From Planococcus citri (lineage: Eukaryota; Arthropoda; Insecta; Hemiptera; Pseudococcidae), in the NCBI RefSeq assembly GCF_950023065.1, contig NC_088680.1, positions 20,076,559 through 20,140,558 on the forward strand: a DNA stretch of 64,000 nt, written 5' to 3'. Under the pieces are notes generated by a model. That model had not been told where the DNA came from. It did not search any database and was given only the letters and a program-made list of their open reading frames with translations. The position numbers and the translations under genes were made by a program. This document shows, piece after piece, positions 26,583 to 37,409 of the stretch. How positions within the stretch are numbered: position 1 is the first letter of the stretch; every line of letters begins with the position of its first letter.

Positions 26583-29500
26583 ATGGTTCACACAAAAAAG
26601 TTCATGTTAGAGAAACAATTCGATGGTTTTCCAAAATTATCTGATTTTACCATAGTTGAAGACGCGTTGCCATCTTTAAAAGAAGGAGGTAGGAGTTTAT
26701 TATTGCAAGAAATCATAATTTTCAAAATATTTACTCAAAATTAAAGGCTAACTATGTACTTTGATTCTAAAATTTCTTTGAAGGAATTCTACTCCTAATT
26801 TGATTAAGGATCCTAAAATGAAATAAACATTGAAAATTTCTCTAAAAAAAAATTGATTACCTATATGTAGTTTTGTTTAATAATCTTAAGAGGGTGCTCT
26901 ACGTTTTGTTTGTTTACTTTTTAACATACCCACGGGCAGAGATTAGACATTTTTCAAACGCATTTTTTTATTAGTTGGAGATAATGAAAGTGAATAATTA
27001 TGAGTGAAAACGTTATTACTGTATTGAAACAACATAATAAAACTTTGAAACAAGCTAAAGGATTAAAATATAATGAATTCAGACGATTCTCTATATTCGA
27101 GCATTCATTGTCAGTCATCACATCATAATTCTGAAACTACTGAACAGAATTTGATGAAATTTGGATATATTGTGCATAAAAATGGTCCAAAGAGGTTGAC
27201 GTTGCCCTTTTTTCAAATTTCTTTGTATTCTTCGAGATATTGACATTTGAAAATTTCAAATGGCTATAACTTTGATTTAACAAAATTAATCAAAAAAAGA
27301 GCAACGTCAAGTTGTCGGGAATTCATTTCTGCACAACATATTCAAATTTCATCAAATTCTGTTCAGTAGTTTCAGAATTATGATGTGATGACTGACAATG
27401 AATGCTCGAATATAGAGAATCGTCTGAATTCATTATATTTTAATCGTTTAGCTTGTTTCGAAGTTTTATTATGTTGTTTCAATACAGTAATAACGTTTTC
27501 ACTCATAATTATTCACTTTCATTATCTCTAACTAATAAAAAAACGCGTTTGAAAAATGTCTAATCTCTGCCCGGGGGTATACTAAAAAGTAAACAAACAA
27601 AAGGTAGAGCACCCTCTTAATCTGCAAAGGAAAGAAAAAAATATTTCAAGGTGTTTCTTCAACTTTGATTAAACATGAGCATACGTACTGATCTAATTCT
27701 TTCGTTTTTTTTTTGTAGAAATACTCACAGAAGCGATATGGATCAGCGTGGATCCTTACATAAGGTTCGAAAAATATCAACATAAGATGCGTACCAACAG
27801 TGAAAAATAAAATAAAATAAATAAAAGATGAATTATTCATTACTATTTACCTAGTACCTACACATTCTTAAGTACACTAAAATGATGACATTTTCAGAGC
27901 ATTCTCATACCAGATGTCACCAGGTGATAGAATTTTTGGAGATCAAGTAGCAAAGTATGACATAATTGATTATTACTCGTACAATAGATATTAACCAATG
28001 GGTAGGTAGGTAATTTTACTCGAGCTAAAAATATAGAAACTGAATTCGTAGAGTTCTCGAAAGCAAAACTCCAGACTACCAAGTGAACGATCTAATTGTG
28101 GGAAATTTCGGATGGCAAACTGTATCAATTGTCTCTCCAGCTACGTTACATGAAACTAGCGGATTTCCAGCACCGTATAAATTATCGGATATTGGAGGCC
28201 TATCGCCATCTTTGGGGCTAGGCGTTTTAGGAATGACTGGGTAAGAAATGGATCTATAAGCCTATCTAAAATAAAGGTAAGCTATACTAACCCATTGCAA
28301 ATAAGTAAAATTGAGTCGACAGAAAAATCTACTCTCTTCTTCATCTGATATTTTAAAATTATTTATAGAAATGCGGCGCTTTTTGGATTTTTAGAAATTT
28401 GCGAACCAAAACCAGGAGAAATAGTGGTGGTGAGCGGTGCAGCAGGCGCGGTATAGGCAGTCATGTGGCTCAGATAGCCAAACACATAGGTAGGTTATAA
28501 CCAATTTATGTGGATCTCAGTATTTCATTGTCAGGTAACATAGAAATTCAGGCAATAGTGAATTTCTTTAAACATGAGACGATGATAAAAGTTCAAAAAA
28601 CGCTGAAGTTCACACATTATACGGAAAAAGTTTTCTTGATTTTGAAGTTTGCAAAAAAGAAATTGACGAAGTTTGTTTGCAGTTTTCAATGTTTGGGCAA
28701 TGCTGAAGTTTAATTCCAAACAAAGGTATGGGCATGCTTGAGATATGTATAAGACCATTCTAAACTACAATCAGTGCTGAACTGCTGAAGTATGAGCAGT
28801 TTTGAAGTTTTGAAATTCGAAGTTGAAATTCAAGGTACCTAGAAATTCAATTCAGTTCCGAAGTTTGAAATTGCGTCAAATTTTGAATAATTCTGAAGTT
28901 GTGACGAACTCCAATCAGTTCTGAAGTTCGAAGTTATGCGACAAACTTCAATCAATTCTGAAGTTTAAGGTTGGAAATTGTGACAAACTTTAATTGATTC
29001 TGAAATTGGGACAAATTTCAATTGTTTTTCATGAAGTTACGACAAACTTCAATCAGTTCTGAAGTTGAAAATGTAACAAACTTAAATAAATCCTGAAGTT
29101 GGAAGCTGGAAGTTGTGACACAATTCAATTAGTTCTGAAGTTGGGAGAAATTTCAAATTGTTTCTGAAATTGTGGCCAACTTCAAACAGTTCTGAAGTTT
29201 GATGTTGCGGCAAACTTCAATTGATTCTGAATTGGCCTCACTCCTCACATTTCAATCAGTAGTTCTGAAGTTTGAAATTGAAGGTCAGACAAACTTCAAT
29301 TTATTTTTAATAGGTTAAAAGTTGGACAAAATTCAATCAGTTCTGAAATTTGGTCAAATTTCAATTGTTTCTCTGAAGTTGCGACAAACTTCATAATTAT
29401 GAAATTGAAAATGTGACAAACTTCAATCAATTCTGAAGTTGGAAGCTGGAAGTTGTGACACTTCAATTGGTTCTGAACTTGGGAGAAATTTCAAATTGTT

Positions 29501-31031
29501 TCTGAAATTGTGGGCAACTTCAAACAGTTCTGAAGTTTGATGTTGCGGCAAACTTCAATTGGTTCTGAAAATCGGGCATACTTCAATTGATTCTAAATTG
29601 GCCACAAATTTCAATCAGTAGTTCTGAAGTTTGAAGTTCTGGAAGACTTCAATTAATTTTAAATAGGTTCTAAGCTGGACAACCTTCAATCAGTTCTGAA
29701 GTCGAAAATGTGACAAACTTCAATCAATTCCGAATGTTGGAAGCTGCAAGTCGTGACACACTTCAATTGGTTCTGAAGCTAGACAAGCTTCAAATGGTTC
29801 TGAAGTTGAGACAAATTTCAATTGTTTCTGAAGTTGTGACAAACTTCAAACAGTTCTGAACTTTGAAGTTGTGACAAACTTCAATTGGTCTAGAAATAAG
29901 AGCAAACTTCAATATTGTTTCTGAAGTTGGGACAAACTTCAACATTGGTCCTGAGGTTTTGACAAACTTGTTCGTTCTGAAGTTTGAAGTCGTGACAAAT
30001 TTCAAGAAGTTTTGAAATTTTCATAAAGCCTACTTAGAGCTGAAGTTTTGGTGAACTTACATTGTAGATGGAGATAGACTATATTTGATGATATGAACAT
30101 TACGTGAAACAATGCTGAAGTTTAGCTGGCTAAAAAATTTCATCAGAATTGATTTGAATTTTAAGAAATTAAATGTTCATTTCAGGTTGTATTGTGATAG
30201 GATTAACTGGCAGTGATAAAAAAGTGAACTATCTGCTGAATGACTTAAAACTAGATGCTGCCTTCAATTACAAAACAGTCGACATCGCATCATCTTTAGT
30301 GAAAGTAGCCCCTCAAGGAATAGATTGCTATTTTGATAACGTGAGTAAAAATAATCAATCACCCAGTCATCATCTCATCAACATGAGTTGAAGGCTATTG
30401 GAAAGAAAATCTATGTAATTTGAGGGATTTCTCACCAGGTAGGAGGAGAAATCAGTAGAATTGTAATGGATCGAATGAAAACTAAAGGACGTGTTTCAGT
30501 GTGTGGTTCGATTTCATCTTATAATGATGAACCCAAAAGTTCACCAAAAAGTAAGAGTAAGGATATTTTTTTCTAATTTGAAATTTTTGAAGTTTCAGAA
30601 GAGATTATTGGGCCTACCTAAAGTTCCATTTTCTAAAAACCAGTTCTTGCTTCATTACAGATCCTGTACTCACCCTACCTTCAATCACAGCAAAACAACT
30701 GACGGTGCAAGAATTTCTCGTATGGAATTGGTCAGATAGATTCAGTGAAGGAATTCAACGAAATCTTGCCTGGATCAAAGAGGTCGCGTTTCGAATTCTA
30801 AAATAAGTTAGCTCAATTTTTGACCCTCCCCCCTTCAATCCCTCCCCCACCTCTCAAAAAGTAAATGAAAGCCATTTTGATGGAATTTTCAAATAGGTAT
30901 GTGATTTTTTTTGTTTTCAGGGCTGGCTAAAATATCCTGAAAAAATTTTCGAAGGGTTTGAAAAATTGCCTGAAGCATTTATTGACATGTTGAAAGGCGG
31001 AAACATGGGAAAAGCTGTCGTTCGAGTATAA
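26583..31031 (+). CDS. Prostaglandin reductase 1-like NADPH oxidoreductase, nine exons, broken by a 2-bp frameshift
   Basis: Exons: 26583-26688, 27719-27764, 27898-27954, 28052-28240, 28369-28489, 30186-30340, 30439-30550, 30661-30782, 30921-31031. Joined with correct phases they give about 338 residues, close to the usual PTGR1 length of about 329. Recognisable blocks are the ISVDPYIR region (exon 2), LGVLGMTGNAALFG (exon 4-5), the nucleotide-binding SGAAGAV (exon 5), GLTGSDKKV (exon 6), GIDCYFDNVGGE (exon 6-7) and GRVSVCGSISSYN (exon 7). Family members reduce alkenal or oxo-eicosanoid double bonds with NADPH in the cytosol, within the zinc-free MDR/leukotriene B4 dehydrogenase family. Directly after SGAAGAV an extra TA at about 28453-28455 creates an in-frame TAG and shifts the downstream phase by two; everything else is intact. 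It is either a young pseudogene or an assembly error. Two donors (27765, GTTCGA; 30783, GTCGCG) are weak. Confidence 0.85.
26884..27620. mobile_element. 737-bp fold-back element in intron 1 of the reductase gene
   Basis: The left arm from 26884 (TTAAGAGGGTGCTCTAC) and the right arm ending at 27620 (GTAGAGCACCCTCTTAA) are reverse complements over about 330 bp, with a few substitutions, leaving only about 75 bp unpaired in the centre (about 27217-27292). There is no open frame. Because it lies in a transcribed intron, the pre-mRNA could form a stem of about 330 bp. Confidence 0.85.
28790..30060. repeat. Minisatellite with GAAGTT...AACTTC hairpin units in intron 5 of the reductase gene
   Basis: About 1.3 kb is made of imperfect units of 25-35 bp built on TTCTGAAGTT, GTGACAAACTTCAA and TCAGTTCTGAAG. 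Each unit contains GAAGTT followed by AACTTC, so each can fold on itself. A higher-order duplication is visible: the stretch with GAAGTTGGAAGCTGGAAGTTG occurs near 29095 and again near 29438. Confidence 0.85.
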
Positions 31032-31214
31032 TATATTCAATAGATTTTTAAAAAAATACCTACCTAATTAAAATCCTCACTTTCTTGTACAAAATTTCGC
31101 ACAAATAAACACCAATTTACCATTTCAAGTTTGATCTTGAATTCAGAAATTCTACCCTCTTTTCAATCCCCCCCCCCTTTAAGAATTATATGTATCCTAA
31201 AATGACCTTCGCTC

Positions 31215-32459
31215 TCATAAGTCTAATCCAATCATCGACCCTCGTCTAGCGAAATGTTCAAACCACTTGACTGAAATCCTCTGAAAATATTTCTGCTCGT
31301 ACGCTTTGGCCAATCCACTCATTTGAAACTTATCACCCACACACATTTGTCCAGCATCGATGATATCATCCGGATCAGATACAAAAAGAGGCAGCACACA
31401 ACACAGCACAATCAAAGCGAACGGATACATCGCTTGAAAATCCTCCATGAAGCTCTCCGTATCATAAATCGGACACCCCAATCTTCCAAGTACTTCGTTC
31501 AATGTATCCAGATAAATGTTCAAAGACTGAGGGAAATATTCTACGTATACTTCGAATTTCACACTCGTCAGGGTAAAATAAATCAAATCTTTGACCGGAG
31601 AAGACCACGAAGTCAGCTGAAAATCGATCAATTTGACTTTTTTAATCGTGCTTTTTTCTTCGTGATACTTGAACATGATATTATTCGTCCAAAAATCACC
31701 GTGATTCAAAACTTTGAACTTGGCATTGGCCGAATCCTGGGCCATTTTGGTGATACTTTCTGGCGACGACAAGTTTATCAGCTCTGAGACCATGTGAGGA
31801 AATTGATCTTTCAAGTACTGAGGTAGACTGTCGATGAACATTGGAATCTGTGACGTGAAAGCTGAAGATGTATCGTCAGGCGTCGTTGAGTCTGCGTCTT
31901 CAACCAAATTTGCAAAAGGATTCTTTTTTATCGATTCCGATAAACCGATTGTTTTGTGTAGCTTGACTGATAGAGCGTGGAATTTAGCCAGGTATTTGAG
32001 GGCCCATGAAGAATGCTCGAAGTCGAGTTGATTGATTCGATCAGCGCATTTGTAGCCGGATTTGCTCAGGTCTTTCAGCACCAGTGATATTCTATCGTCC
32101 AGATGGTAAAATCTTGGTGTGAAGTATTCGTTGTTTTCGATGGAATACATTTGAGGTACGACTTTGGTGTACATTTCGACCTCTTTATCGTAACTGCCCA
32201 GTTTTTCGATCACCTTGTATAAAGGAGATTTGGCTGGTACTTTGAGGAAAAAAGTTTTCTTTTTGGGTGAGCTAGGAATATGATCCTCTTTTCCTTGTAT
32301 TTGATAGAGAACTATGAGTCGACATACCTGGCTCCATGAATTGCTGCCTGGTCTCACGATATTGTATTCTAGGTGTTGATCGAGTATCCGAATAGAATTG
32401 ATGTCGCTGTTTTTACGAGACAGGATGGCGAGTAGGATATCATCATTGATGATATTCAT
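31215..32459 (-). CDS. Ecdysteroid-kinase-like (EcKL/CHK) protein, 414 aa
   Basis: A single coding exon ending in TGA, with an aminoglycoside-phosphotransferase-like fold family signature. The catalytic HxDxxxxN motif is seen as HGDFWTNN at about residues 252-259, and the metal-binding Asp as LIDFQ at about 276-280, followed by SSPVKDLIYF as in EcKL/CHK proteins. The length is normal for the family (about 400-420). The open frame continues upstream to 32546, but I place the start at 32459: the ATG sits exactly after a CAG acceptor (32462-32460), and a strong donor GTGAGT at 32572 ends an upstream non-coding exon, giving a 113-nt intron. Family members phosphorylate ecdysteroids (the 22-OH in the silkworm enzyme) or other small hydroxylated compounds; many are linked to detoxification. 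The substrate here is unknown. The gene converges on the reductase gene (stops 183 bp apart). Confidence 0.88.
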   Translation of the reverse strand: MNIINDDILLAILSRKNSDINSIRILDQHLEYNIVRPGSNSWSQVCRLIVLYQIQGKEDHIPSSPKKKTFFLKVPAKSPLYKVIEKLGSYDKEVEMYTKVVPQMYSIENNEYFTPRFYHLDDRISLVLKDLSKSGYKCADRINQLDFEHSSWALKYLAKFHALSVKLHKTIGLSESIKKNPFANLVEDADSTTPDDTSSAFTSQIPMFIDSLPQYLKDQFPHMVSELINLSSPESITKMAQDSANAKFKVLNHGDFWTNNIMFKYHEEKSTIKKVKLIDFQLTSWSSPVKDLIYFTLTSVKFEVYVEYFPQSLNIYLDTLNEVLGRLGCPIYDTESFMEDFQAMYPFALIVLCCVLPLFVSDPDDIIDAGQMCVGDKFQMSGLAKAYEQKYFQRISVKWFEHFARRGSMIGLDL

Positions 32460-32572
32460 CTGCAGATGCATATAGGTGCAAATAAGTATACAATTTTTTA
32501 AAAATATTTCACAGCGAAAAAAGGGATAGATAGATACCTTGAACATTAAAAATGTGTTTTGAGTAAACTCAC

Positions 32573-32640
32573 CTTATTTGCAGTTGTAGACACGACAGGA
32601 AAGTTGATTCGGATCAAAGAGAACTACGAACGATAATTCA
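32573..32640 (-). promoter_or_regulatory. Probable 5' UTR exon and promoter-proximal region of the EcKL gene
   Basis: On the minus strand a sequence ending CTGCAAATAAG meets a consensus donor GTGAGT at 32572-32567. No ATG lies in its last 40 bases. The exon's upstream limit and the transcription start are not determined. The region between here and about 33190 holds nothing else recognisable. Confidence 0.4.
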
Positions 32641-33189
32641 GATTACGCATTATTTCGAATTTACAGAAAAAAAACCAAATGGGCTGATGACGTATTTCAG
32701 TGCCTATATCACAAAAATATGAGGAGCGTGTTTTGGCAATAAAATGAGTAGTCATAGTTGTAGGTAGATTACATAATAGACAAGGTTACAATCAACTCTG
32801 GAATGCCAAACATCATAGTAATCATAAATTTTTAGACCAGACAAAGAAAAACTGAAAGAGCTACAGTACCAGATTTCTTTCAAATCATTGGCTTTTGGCC
32901 ATTCAACACTTCCTCGTGATGTTGATGTCCCTGTTTAGCTCTGTGTAGTTTGTACCTATTCGCTACTTGATCTGTTTATTTTTCATCTTCTTCCATTTTA
33001 TTCGATTATGAAATATTATTGATTAGGAAATCCATAGAATTTTCTACAAATTTTTAAAAATCCAACTGAATGTGTGACATAATTTCAGCAATTCAGCAAT
33101 TTTTCCAGTTCTGAAAACAGACTCGATGCCTAAAAATGTATACTTAGTACTTACATCGGAATTAATCCAAAGTAATTTAACAAAAAGTT

Positions 33190-34780
33190 CCAGTATTCAA
33201 GGTAAGGTCATCATACAAGGTCATTGACCCACCTGTCCAGTCTCTCAAGGTTTTCTGCCTGCCTGCCAGACTTCTAGAGGTCGTCTGTCGTCATATCTCC
33301 TCCTTTAAGGTCATTGACCCACCTCTCTGGCGTCTCACTTTTCAAGTTCGTATGTCTTTCTGTCTGACCTAGTGAGGTCATTGACTTGTTTGTCTGACAC
33401 CTTAAGGTCACTGACCAGGTTCTCTGGCCTCTTGAGGTCATTGGACCGGGTTGTCTGGCTTCTTGAGGTCATTGACCTACCTGTCCAGTCTCTCAAAGTT
33501 TTCTGCCTGCTGGCATGACCTCTAGAGGTCGTCTTCGTCTGTCGTTATATCTCATCATTTAAGGTCATTGACCTGTCAGTAGGGATTCCCTAAAGGTTAT
33601 CTGTTTGCATGTTTGGTCTATCAAGGTCATTGACCCATCTGACTGTCACTTTCAAGGTCACTGACCTTCTCATTTAGCGTTTTATGATCATCTATTCACC
33701 TGTCCGACCTCTCCATGTATGCTTGTCTGTTTTTTCAAGGTCATTGGCTCGTCTCTCAGGAGGCTTCTCAAAATCAACTGTCTTTATTCTGTCCTTTCAG
33801 AGTCATTTACCCATCTCTCTAGCTTTTCAAGGTCGTCTTTTGGGAGGTTAGACAGTCGAGTAAGTGATCTCGAGAGGCCAAGCAAGTAGGCAGACGTACT
33901 TGAGAGGCCAGACAGTCAGGTCAATGACCTTAAGAGGTCATACAAATAGGTCAATGACCTCAAGAGGTCAGACTGACATGTCCAATGACCTCAAGAGGTT
34001 CTGCAAACAGGTCAATGACCTCACGAGGTCAGACAGAAATACATACGAACTTGAAAAGTCAGACGCCAGAGAGGTGGGTCAATGACCTTATGATGACAGA
34101 GAAGCAGATAGACAACATTGAAAAGCCACAGGTACACAGACAACTTTGAGAGGCCAGACAAGATGACAGAAGACAATTTTAGAAGGCAGAGAGACAGGTT
34201 GATCACCTTGAGAGGGTAGACAGACGGAGCAGTATCTGTGAGAGGTCAGATAGGAGGACAGACAACCTTGGGAAATCACACTAATGGGTCAATGGCCCTA
34301 ATAGAGTAATAGGTCAGGCAGGTAGACAGACAGACAGACAGACGACTTTGAAAGGCCAGACAGGAAGACAGGCGACCTCTAGAGGGCAGAAAGACAACAT
34401 TGAGAGACTAGAAAGGCAGGTCAGTGACCTTGAAAGGCCGGACTGACAAACAAAAGACCTAGTGAGAGGCCCAATAGACAAGTTGATAACCTTCAGACAC
34501 CAGACAGACGGGTTAATGACCTTAGGAAGCACAATAGCCAGTTCAATGACCTTTAGAGGCCTGGGAGGTTGGCGACCTTATGATGCCAGATCTGATTGTA
34601 AGTACCTGGTCAGATGAAGTTGGGCAACTAGGGAAGCCAGACATGTAGTCAAACAAACTGCCAAGATGTGCAAGAGTTAATGCCCTTGACTTGTCAGTTA
34701 GTCGGTCTGTCTGTCTGTCTGTCTGTCTGGCCTCTTGAGGTCATTGACCTGTATGTCTGGAATCTCAAGGTAGTCTGTCC
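33190..34780. repeat. Minisatellite carrying about 13 ecdysone-response-element-like palindromes
   Basis: Units of about 40-60 bp combine a CTGTCTGGCCTCT-type block with a palindrome AGGTCA-N-TGACCT. Perfect palindromes start at 33466, 33562, 33655, 33918, 33948, 34009, 34418 and 34738; one-base variants that still fit RGKTCANTGACCY start at 33218, 33308, 33624, 34076 and 34540. The non-palindromic part is in one orientation from 33190 to about 33840, inverted from about 33850 to 34620, and forward again near 34690-34780, so the array is itself a large inverted repeat. CTGT and GACA microsatellites are embedded near 34324 and 34706. The array lies about 0.7-2.2 kb upstream of the EcKL start. 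Confidence 0.85.
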
Positions 34781-34859
34781 TCTTGTCTAGCTTTTCTTAG
34801 TCCAAAATTCAAATTGAAATTTCGTAATTTGGAGGTCATGCCAACGCCAAAAATCAAAA

Positions 34860-34940
34860 ATCAGACCCATTACTTTCCCTTGAGTCTGGCCAAATAAAAT
34901 GTGGTCAGATCGGAATTCCCATCAGATCAAACCCTGATCA
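34860..34940. repeat. Short block of GATCAGATC-type repeat
   Basis: GGTCAGATCGGAATTC and CATCAGATCAAACCCTGATCAAATCC resemble the denser GATCTGATCAGATC arrays at 45.6-46.1 kb and 38.4-38.5 kb. It directly follows the palindrome minisatellite, as it does at 45 kb. Confidence 0.5.
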
Positions 34941-35129
34941 AATCCATACATTTTCCCCTGGGATTGTGAAAATATGCTGGATCATCCTGCACGCATCCTC
35001 AAATGAATTACTGAAGGGAAGAGAGGACAAAATAATCACATCACTCAGTAGGTAAATCAATGCATAAATCAAGTAAATCGTTTTCTTCTTTAGAAAATAA
35101 AATGAAATAAAACTCGTTCGATCAATCAA

Positions 35130-37409
35130 GCGAAATTCAAATTCAATTTACTCTTTACAAGTATACAAAAAAAGAAAGAAAAAAAACACTAATTCGCTAA
35201 CAGCGTAGTAAAATAGTAAAATGGTTTAAAACCCTAATTTACACAAATACGTTCTGTTTTTGATTCTGTTAAAAATGAAAAAAAAAGTTATCGAATAAAA
35301 AAAAATTCTTAAAACTTTTACTATGTACAAATCTTACTATACACAAAATTTTCAACAAAAAAAAATAAGAAGAAAAAGGAAAAGTAACCCTTACGTAAAT
35401 TTAAAGGTATACGTTGTTAAAAAAAAAAAATGAAAAAAGAAAAAAAAACAAACAAACAATATCGTAAACTTAACGAATAAATGCTGGAATGATATTGTGT
35501 TCGGTTTATACTCCGTTCTATCATAAACAGATAATCGAGGAAGACGATCAAAATAGCCAAAGGGTTGTTCTTCTTATCGTGTCTGATAAAAAGAACAGTC
35601 CTTTGTCTATTTTGACCATACAGTGATACAAAGAAAGGATTGGGGTAGGGTTGGGAGGGGGCTAGGGAAGATCTCGATGTACTACTACATTATTATAATA
35701 TCTAAGTAACACGCCGCGTTAATCACCTGTCTCTTCAAAATTGCGCCAATGAGATCATTCAACAGAAACAGAATCGAAAGAGAGCCTCAACATATAAACT
35801 CCTACGATCTTATCATCTTCGTTTTTTAGTATGGGCAAATCAACTGGTGGGAAAGGGAGCAACGAAGTAGGAAAAGTCGTGCGCGTAAGAAAGAAAAAAA
35901 CGAAAAAAAAATAGAACAAAATACTACAAATGGTAAAAAGGTGATCAAAAAATAAACCGTTGATTGGTTAAAAAAATTTGTTATGGTAGGCGAGTAAACG
36001 TTCCTAGAAGAGATTTTCAATAAAGCTCGGCACAGCAATGTTGCCAATTTCACAAAGAGAACAAAATAAAAAAAAACCTTTCACAATTCCAATATTTAAC
36101 GAGCTCTTGAAAAATCTCTCCAAAACGTTTCCTCGGGTTAAAAAAAAAATAATAAATTCCTCAACTCGGATAACTTTACGATATATATGACTAGTACAAT
36201 GTAATTAACAATTACCACCTTAAAACAAGCGAAAAAAAATTACAATAAATAAAACGAAAGAAGAAGAAAAAAAATCACTATACAGTTAAAATATATAAAC
36301 ATATAAAAAAAGGGGTAGATAAAATGTAATGTAAAACCCTACAGCAGGGGAGGGGGAAATGAAAAAGGGCCATAGGATAGGGGAACCGATTCCGCTACTT
36401 TAAAAACATCTTATATAAAACGTTCAAAAAAATGCATAAAACCTCATTTTGTATTCAATGTGAAAAAAAAGAAACAGTGAAAAAAAAATCGTGTAACGCA
36501 AAATAGAAAAAAAATTTAAAGCGAAACACGACGATGAAATATATACAAGGATAAAAATATAATAAAATAAGCCAGGGGGAGGGGGGAGGAAAGATAGTAA
36601 AAATAGCATCATCGACTTTAAAATATAAAATTGAAAGTTTGTAAGATATAAATATCACAATTTATTAAGTTGATATCACATCCGTAATTTTTGTTTCCTT
36701 AATTACAAAAAAAAAAAAAAAAAAAAAAAAAAAGATAAATAAATAAAAACCTGAAATACGACAAATTTTATAATAAAAAAAAAAAGTTTCAACAAACCCT
36801 TTTTTGAGATGTTGAGAGTTTGTCATGAAAGGAAATAAAAACCAGGAGGGGGGAAAGCTCGTTAAAAACTAAGTAGAAAAAACTGGTAAATTTGACAACA
36901 TCGATATACGTAGGTAAGTAGTTCGTTGACGAATAATTTTTATTCATATGGGGAGGGAGGAGGGGACCACGCAATATGACTTTTGATCGACTCTGATACC
37001 GTATTTTCCCCCTGATATAGTAAGTAGATCTCGGGTTACGTTTGGCAACGTTGCAAACGTTTTCACACGAATATTATGGCAACTTTCTGTACGTATAACA
37101 TGGCAACGTTGCAAAATGGCACAGGAACATCAGACGTAGGAGGTAAAATTTATCAACTAGAACAAGATTTTCATCGATATCGTCGTCGTAAAACGAAATC
37201 ACGAACACGGCAACGTTGCCAAATCTCGATTTCAAAGGTATTTCTCACCATTTGGACAGTTTTCCATCACCGTTAATACATTCTGCGCAATGTAAGGTAA
37301 TTTAAATGGTTAAAGAAAGAAAAAAAAGTGGGGAAAGGTAACTAAATATGGCATTTTTTCCTTCTAGCACAATTTGGAGCACGTTTACCTCATCAAGTGG
37401 GTACCATCT
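35130..37409 (-). other. Probable 3' UTR and flank of the guanylyl cyclase gene
   Basis: No coding sequence follows the TGA at 37412-37410. On the minus strand this stretch is T-rich and not built of tandem repeats. AATAAA signals occur on the minus strand near 36942 and 36664, and either could end the transcript. Long A runs on the plus strand (for example near 36704-36733) are homopolymers. A miRNA-like hairpin sits at 35546-35617. Confidence 0.4.
35546..35617. ncRNA. miRNA-precursor-like hairpin (candidate, strand undecided)
   Basis: Bases 35546-35578 pair with 35617-35585, giving a 33-position stem with three single mismatches (47/16, 57/06 and 73/90 by last two digits), two G-U pairs and a 6-nt loop. 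Read on the other strand, the count is the same: three mismatches and two G-U pairs, so the strand cannot be chosen from folding. The arms carry AAAGGGTTGTTCTTCTTATC and its partner, and do not match a miRNA family I can name. It is not part of any tandem repeat seen here. A very short MITE is the alternative. Confidence 0.5.

Noticed and set aside
28452..28457. GTATAG in the reductase exon as a tiny intron
   Set aside because: Six bases cannot be an intron, and removing six would not restore the phase; only a 2-bp loss does.
31323..31787. Plus-strand open frame of 154 codons
   Set aside because: Antisense shadow of the EcKL gene, whose catalytic motifs are read on the minus strand.
32460..32546. 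Upstream extension of the EcKL protein (MFKVSIYPF...)
   Set aside because: It crosses a consensus donor/acceptor pair, and the family normally begins near the downstream ATG.
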